Source: an uncultured Allomuricauda sp. (lineage in GTDB: Bacteria > Bacteroidota > Bacteroidia > Flavobacteriales > Flavobacteriaceae). From it: a stretch of DNA of 64,000 nt. Each line of letters begins with the position of its first letter. Positions within the stretch are counted from its first letter, which is position 1. Made by a program: the position numbers and the translations under genes. Location of the stretch: the NCBI RefSeq assembly GCF_947499585.1, contig NZ_CANMOO010000001.1, forward strand, positions 124,001 to 188,000, read 5' to 3'. Below are positions 60,751 to 64,000 of this stretch, piece after piece. The notes under the pieces were generated by a model, which was not told the origin of the DNA, did not search any database, and saw only the letters and a list, made by a program, of their open reading frames with translations.

Positions 60751-62373
60751 ATGAATAAGTTTCTTTTCTATTTTTCAATCACTCTTTTATTTGCTTCCTG
60801 TAATTCAAAAGAAGAGGTAGATTTAATCGTTTTCAACGCGAATGTCTACACTGTAGATGCCAATTTCTCCAAAGCAACCAGTATTGCTGTAAAAGATGGA
60901 AAAATTGTGGCAGTTGCTGATATTGAGGACATCAATCAAAAATATAAAGCAAAGAAAGAGATAGATGCAGAAGGAAAAACTATTGTTCCAGGATTAATAG
61001 ATGCGCACTGCCACTTTTATGGATTGGGCCTTACCCAACAAGTTGTGGATTTGGTCGGTACTTCCAGTTTTGATGATATTATTGATAAAGTAGTGGCGTT
61101 TCAAAAAGAACACCCGGCCAACTTTATTCAAGGTAGGGGATGGGACCAAAATGATTGGGAGGTCAAAGAGTTTCCTACTAAAGATAAGCTTGATGAACTA
61201 TTTCCTGATACCCCCATCGCTTTAGAGAGAGTAGATGGACACGCTTATTTAGTTAATCAAAAAGCTTTGGATTTGGCAGGAATTACTGCAAGTACTGAAA
61301 TTGAAGGAGGGGAAATTGTAAAAAAGGATGGAAAAATAACCGGTGTATTGGTGGACAATCCCCAAAGAATGATAGATGCGGTTATTCCGCAGCCTAACCG
61401 GGCAACTCAAATTCAGGCACTAAAAGATGCAGAACGTTTGTGTTTAGATTACGGTTTGACCACGGTTAACGATGCAGGATTGTACAAATCCACAATTGAG
61501 CTGATCGATAGTTTGCAAAATGCTGGGGAATTGGCAATAAGGGTATATGCTATGGTGAGCAATACCAATGAAAACTTGGATTATTACTTGGATAAAGGAA
61601 TTATTAAGACAGATAGGTTAAATGTTCGTTCTGTAAAAGTTTATGGCGATGGTGCTTTGGGTTCACGTGGTGCTGCACTAAGAGAACCATATTCGGATAA
61701 AGAAGAGCATTTTGGCGCTATGATTACTCCAGTGGACCAAATTGAAGGTTTGGCAGAACGTATTGCGGCTTCGGAATACCAGATGAATACCCATGCCATT
61801 GGGGACTCGGCAAACATTGTTGTTTTGAGAGCTTATAAAAAAGCACTTGAAGGGAAACCAGACAGACGCTGGAAAGTGGAGCATGCACAGGTAATCTCGG
61901 AAGCAGATTTTGATTATTTTGAAAATGGAATAATTCCCTCCATACAGCCTACACATGCTACTAGTGATATGTATTGGGCAGAAGATCGTTTGGGTGAAGA
62001 GCGTGTGCAAGGTGCCTATGCTTTTAAAACATTATTGGATAAAGCAGGTACGGTGGCCTTAGGTACCGATTTTCCAGTAGAGCGCGTAAGTCCTTTTTTA
62101 ACATTTTATGCAGCTGTGGCGCGTCAAGATTTGGAAAAGTACCCAGAGGGAGGTTTTCAAATGAAGGATGCACTCTCTCGAGAAGAAACCTTAAAAGGAA
62201 TGACTATTTGGGCGGCACACTCCAATTTTGAAGAAGGTGAAAAAGGAAGTATAGAAGCTGGCAAATTTGCTGACTTTGTGATTTTAAGTGATGATATTAT
62301 GACCATGCCAGTTGATGGAATTCCTAACTTAAAAGCAGAGCAAGTTTTTGTTGGAGGAAATCAAGTAAAATAA
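60751..62373 (+). CDS. Exported amidohydrolase (YtcJ-like) lipoprotein
   Basis: Start ATG 60751 (MNKFLFYFSITLLFASC), 540 residues; a TTG six codons earlier is disfavoured. Metal motifs: DAHCHFYG (HxH), EHAQ and HAIGDSA histidines, GTDFPVE aspartate, and the N- and C-terminal beta-sandwich (LIVFNANVYTVDANF, GSIEAGKFADFVILSDDIM). The YtcJ/LAF3 group hydrolyses amides or related bonds; the substrate is not known. A strong terminator follows immediately. Confidence 0.9.
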   Translation: MNKFLFYFSITLLFASCNSKEEVDLIVFNANVYTVDANFSKATSIAVKDGKIVAVADIEDINQKYKAKKEIDAEGKTIVPGLIDAHCHFYGLGLTQQVVDLVGTSSFDDIIDKVVAFQKEHPANFIQGRGWDQNDWEVKEFPTKDKLDELFPDTPIALERVDGHAYLVNQKALDLAGITASTEIEGGEIVKKDGKITGVLVDNPQRMIDAVIPQPNRATQIQALKDAERLCLDYGLTTVNDAGLYKSTIELIDSLQNAGELAIRVYAMVSNTNENLDYYLDKGIIKTDRLNVRSVKVYGDGALGSRGAALREPYSDKEEHFGAMITPVDQIEGLAERIAASEYQMNTHAIGDSANIVVLRAYKKALEGKPDRRWKVEHAQVISEADFDYFENGIIPSIQPTHATSDMYWAEDRLGEERVQGAYAFKTLLDKAGTVALGTDFPVERVSPFLTFYAAVARQDLEKYPEGGFQMKDALSREETLKGMTIWAAHSNFEEGEKGSIEAGKFADFVILSDDIMTMPVDGIPNLKAEQVFVGGNQVK

Positions 62374-62400
62374 AAAAGCGAGCCTTTTGGCTCGCTTTTT
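62374..62400. terminator. Bidirectional terminator between amidohydrolase and DUF2911 genes
   Basis: AAAAGCGAGCC (62374-62384), loop TTTT, GGCTCGCTTTT (62389-62399). It begins right after the amidohydrolase stop and separates two convergent genes; A- and T-tracts on either side allow it to work in both directions. Confidence 0.92.
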
Positions 62401-62420
62401 CAACATTAAAATTATTGTGA

Positions 62421-62954
62421 TTATAAGCTCATAGCCAAAGAAACACGAGTGGTTCCCCATCCCATGACCATATTGCTTCCAGCTTCATCAAAAGCAATTG
62501 AGAATGCTTCCAAAGACTCGCTGTCAGTACTAGCTTTAGCAGTAACTCTAGCAACGTCTGCAGCACTATCATAGGAGTATGCTCCCCATTGATTCAAATT
62601 GCTATTCAGAATAACGGTCCATTCACTCTCTCCAGGAATGGTAAACAATGCATAAGTTCCAGCTTTTACAGATTTTCCACCAATTGTGGCATCCTTGTAA
62701 AAAGTAATTTCTGGTGCTTCGTTAGCTCCAGTTCTCCATACCTTACCTGCTGGTGCAAGTTCAGAAAGGCTACGACCTTTTAATTGTGGACGACTATAGA
62801 TTACGCGAACAGCTTTTTCCGAAACTCTATAACTGGAAGGATAAGCAGCGATGTCAGCAGGGCTTTTATCTAAACCACCAAACTTTTGTGCTGTGGCTTC
62901 TGTAGAAAAAACCAATGCTAGGGTTAAGAAAGTAAGTAAGAATACATTTTTCAT
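62421..62954 (-). CDS. Exported DUF2911 protein
   Basis: Start ATG 62954 (MKNVFLLTFLTLALVFSTEA), 177 residues. DUF2911 hallmarks: VIYSRPQLKGRSLSELAPAGKVWRTGANEAPEITFYKDATIGGKSVKAGTYALFTIP, then WTVILNSNLNQWGAYSYD and FSIAFDEAGSNMVMGWGTTRVSL. The family is abundant in Bacteroidota and has no known activity; a periplasmic beta-sandwich is expected. Confidence 0.92.
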   Translation of the reverse strand: MKNVFLLTFLTLALVFSTEATAQKFGGLDKSPADIAAYPSSYRVSEKAVRVIYSRPQLKGRSLSELAPAGKVWRTGANEAPEITFYKDATIGGKSVKAGTYALFTIPGESEWTVILNSNLNQWGAYSYDSAADVARVTAKASTDSESLEAFSIAFDEAGSNMVMGWGTTRVSLAMSL

Positions 62955-63135
62955 GATTAAAATTTTAGTTGTCCCCAAAACTAGCGTGTAATTGAATGGG
63001 GTTTTTATAAAGAGACGTTAAAATTTGACAACCTTTCAAAATGTTCAAGATTTGTGCGAAAGAACTTAAAAGTATATAGATTTATAGTTTAAATGGATTT
63101 TTTAGTTATAAATTGTAATTAAAAAGATGTTTGAT

Positions 63136-63151
63136 GTTTCATTTATGAAAC
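63136..63151. promoter_or_regulatory. Palindrome upstream of asnB
   Basis: GTTTCAT-TT-ATGAAAC, perfect 7-bp arms. A -7-like box CATATTTG (63160-63167) follows 8 nt later and the asnB ATG is at 63196. The spacing suits a repressor or activator site at the promoter. Confidence 0.55.
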
Positions 63152-63195
63152 TATAAAATCATATTTGTATTAAAATTGTTATAAATATTAAAGAT

Positions 63196-64000
63196 ATGTG
63201 CGGAATTGTATGCGCGTTTGATGTTAAGGAAAGTACTGAAGCGTTGAGGCCTCAACTATTGGAAATGTCCAAAAAAGTTAGGCATAGAGGCCCAGATTGG
63301 AGTGGAATATATGCAGATGATAAAGCAATACTAGCTCATGAGAGGTTGGCCATAGTAGATCCAGCATCTGGAAAGCAACCACTTTTCAGTGCAGACGAAA
63401 AATTGATTTTAGCAGCTAACGGTGAAATTTATAACCATAGGGAACTTAGACAGCAGTTTGAAGGTAGTTATGAGTTTAAAACCAAATCGGATTGTGAGGT
63501 AATTTTAGCATTATACCAAGAGAAGGGTGTTGATTTTGTTGATGAACTGAACGGAATTTTTGGTTTTGCCATATATGATAGCGAAAAAGATGAGTATTTC
63601 ATCGCAAGAGACCATATGGGAATTATTCCACTATACATTGGCTGGGATAAAAACGGAACCTTTTATGTGGCTTCAGAACTTAAAGCTTTAGAAGGAACGT
63701 GTTCAAAAATTGAATTATTTCCTCCTGGTCACTATCTACATAGTAAAGATGGTGAATTTAAAAGATGGTATAAGAGAGACTGGATGGATTATGAAACCGT
63801 AAAGGAGAATGAAACCAGTATTGCGGAGATTAGAGATGCTCTAGAGGCTGCGGTCCATCGTCAATTAATGTCTGATGTGCCTTATGGGGTTTTGTTATCT
63901 GGTGGATTGGATTCTTCGGTAACTTCTGCAGTTGCAAAAAAATACTCTCAAATGAGGATTGAGTCGGGAGATACCAAGGAAGCTTGGTGGCCCCAATTAC
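63196..64000 (+). CDS. asnB: Glutamine-hydrolysing asparagine synthetase AsnB (3' truncated by window)
   Basis: About 268 codons are visible before the window ends. The N-terminal nucleophile Cys2 is present (MCGIVCAFDVKES), as are the glutaminase motifs RHRGPDWSG, LAHERLAIVDPASGKQPLFS, NGEIYNHRELR, SDCEVILALY and ARDHMGIIPLYIGW. The synthetase PP-loop SGGLDSSVTSAVAKKY begins at about residue 235. It transfers glutamine amide nitrogen to aspartate using ATP. A palindrome and -7-like box precede it. Confidence 0.96.
   Translation, partial: MCGIVCAFDVKESTEALRPQLLEMSKKVRHRGPDWSGIYADDKAILAHERLAIVDPASGKQPLFSADEKLILAANGEIYNHRELRQQFEGSYEFKTKSDCEVILALYQEKGVDFVDELNGIFGFAIYDSEKDEYFIARDHMGIIPLYIGWDKNGTFYVASELKALEGTCSKIELFPPGHYLHSKDGEFKRWYKRDWMDYETVKENETSIAEIRDALEAAVHRQLMSDVPYGVLLSGGLDSSVTSAVAKKYSQMRIESGDTKEAWWPQL

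Noticed and set aside
1-64000. CRISPR arrays, insertion sequences, prophage or integrative element
   Set aside because: No regularly spaced repeats, transposase, integrase or tRNA-linked attachment site was seen.

Overview
The window is a chromosomal segment of a Bacteroidota bacterium, almost certainly a marine-type Flavobacteriaceae member. The evidence is low G+C, SusC/SusD and STN-type TonB receptors with FecI-like sigma factors and FecR anti-sigma factors, many Bacteroidota-specific families (DUF2911, DUF1343, DUF1361, CreD with a small winged-helix regulator), -7 promoter boxes of the TAnnTTTG type, and a tmRNA with the tag GDNNYALAA. No prophage, insertion sequence, CRISPR array, rRNA or ordinary tRNA was seen. 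Most of the segment reads as stable core genome with two signal-responsive outer-membrane loci.

Layout. 1-370: 3' end of argS. 371-6268: an ECF sigma / FecR / TonB-receptor cascade facing a large acidic repeat lipoprotein; an identical 16-bp sequence precedes both the fecR-receptor operon and the lipoprotein, suggesting one shared sigma-dependent promoter. 6367-8783: ffh, folD and a tiny lipoprotein. 8932-16776: secreted esterase, DUF2306 protein, VOC protein, a DUF1080 plus Gfo/Idh/MocA pair (3-keto-sugar chemistry), hydrolase, HxlR regulator. 16851-31317: housekeeping and envelope genes (HerA-like ATPase, periplasmic RidA, queE, metalloprotease, methyltransferase, Fe-S/zinc cluster protein, desaturase-like protein, NamZ-like muramidase, LolC/E-like permease, cysteine/cystathionine synthase, M20 peptidase, epimerase, exonuclease/GIY-YIG nuclease).

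32024-40552: a second complete ECF sigma / FecR / SusC / SusD operon ending with a lipoprotein and two tandem exported cyclophilins, closed by a strong bidirectional terminator. 40627-41134 (minus): ssrA (tmRNA), preceded in its leader by a compact three-way-junction RNA. 41232-48949: lysine/alanine-dehydrogenase-like enzyme, PHP phosphoesterase, a regulator/membrane protein/CreD cluster with two copies of a perfect operator palindrome, kdsA. 49047-57750: typA, polyphosphate-glucokinase-like ROK protein, ftsE, a 1007-residue TPR protein and its partner beta-barrel. 57853-62954: two paralogous OmpA-type proteins of identical length, an amidohydrolase and a DUF2911 protein. 63196 to the end: asnB, cut by the window edge.

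The observations I rate highest are the shared ECF promoter sequence in the first cascade and its repeat lipoprotein, the structured RNA in the tmRNA leader, the CreD-cluster operator, the cyclophilin-bearing SusCD operon, and a set of genes whose -7 boxes lie only 4-8 nt before the start codon, implying leaderless mRNAs. Functions are assigned from motifs read by eye; no database search was run.
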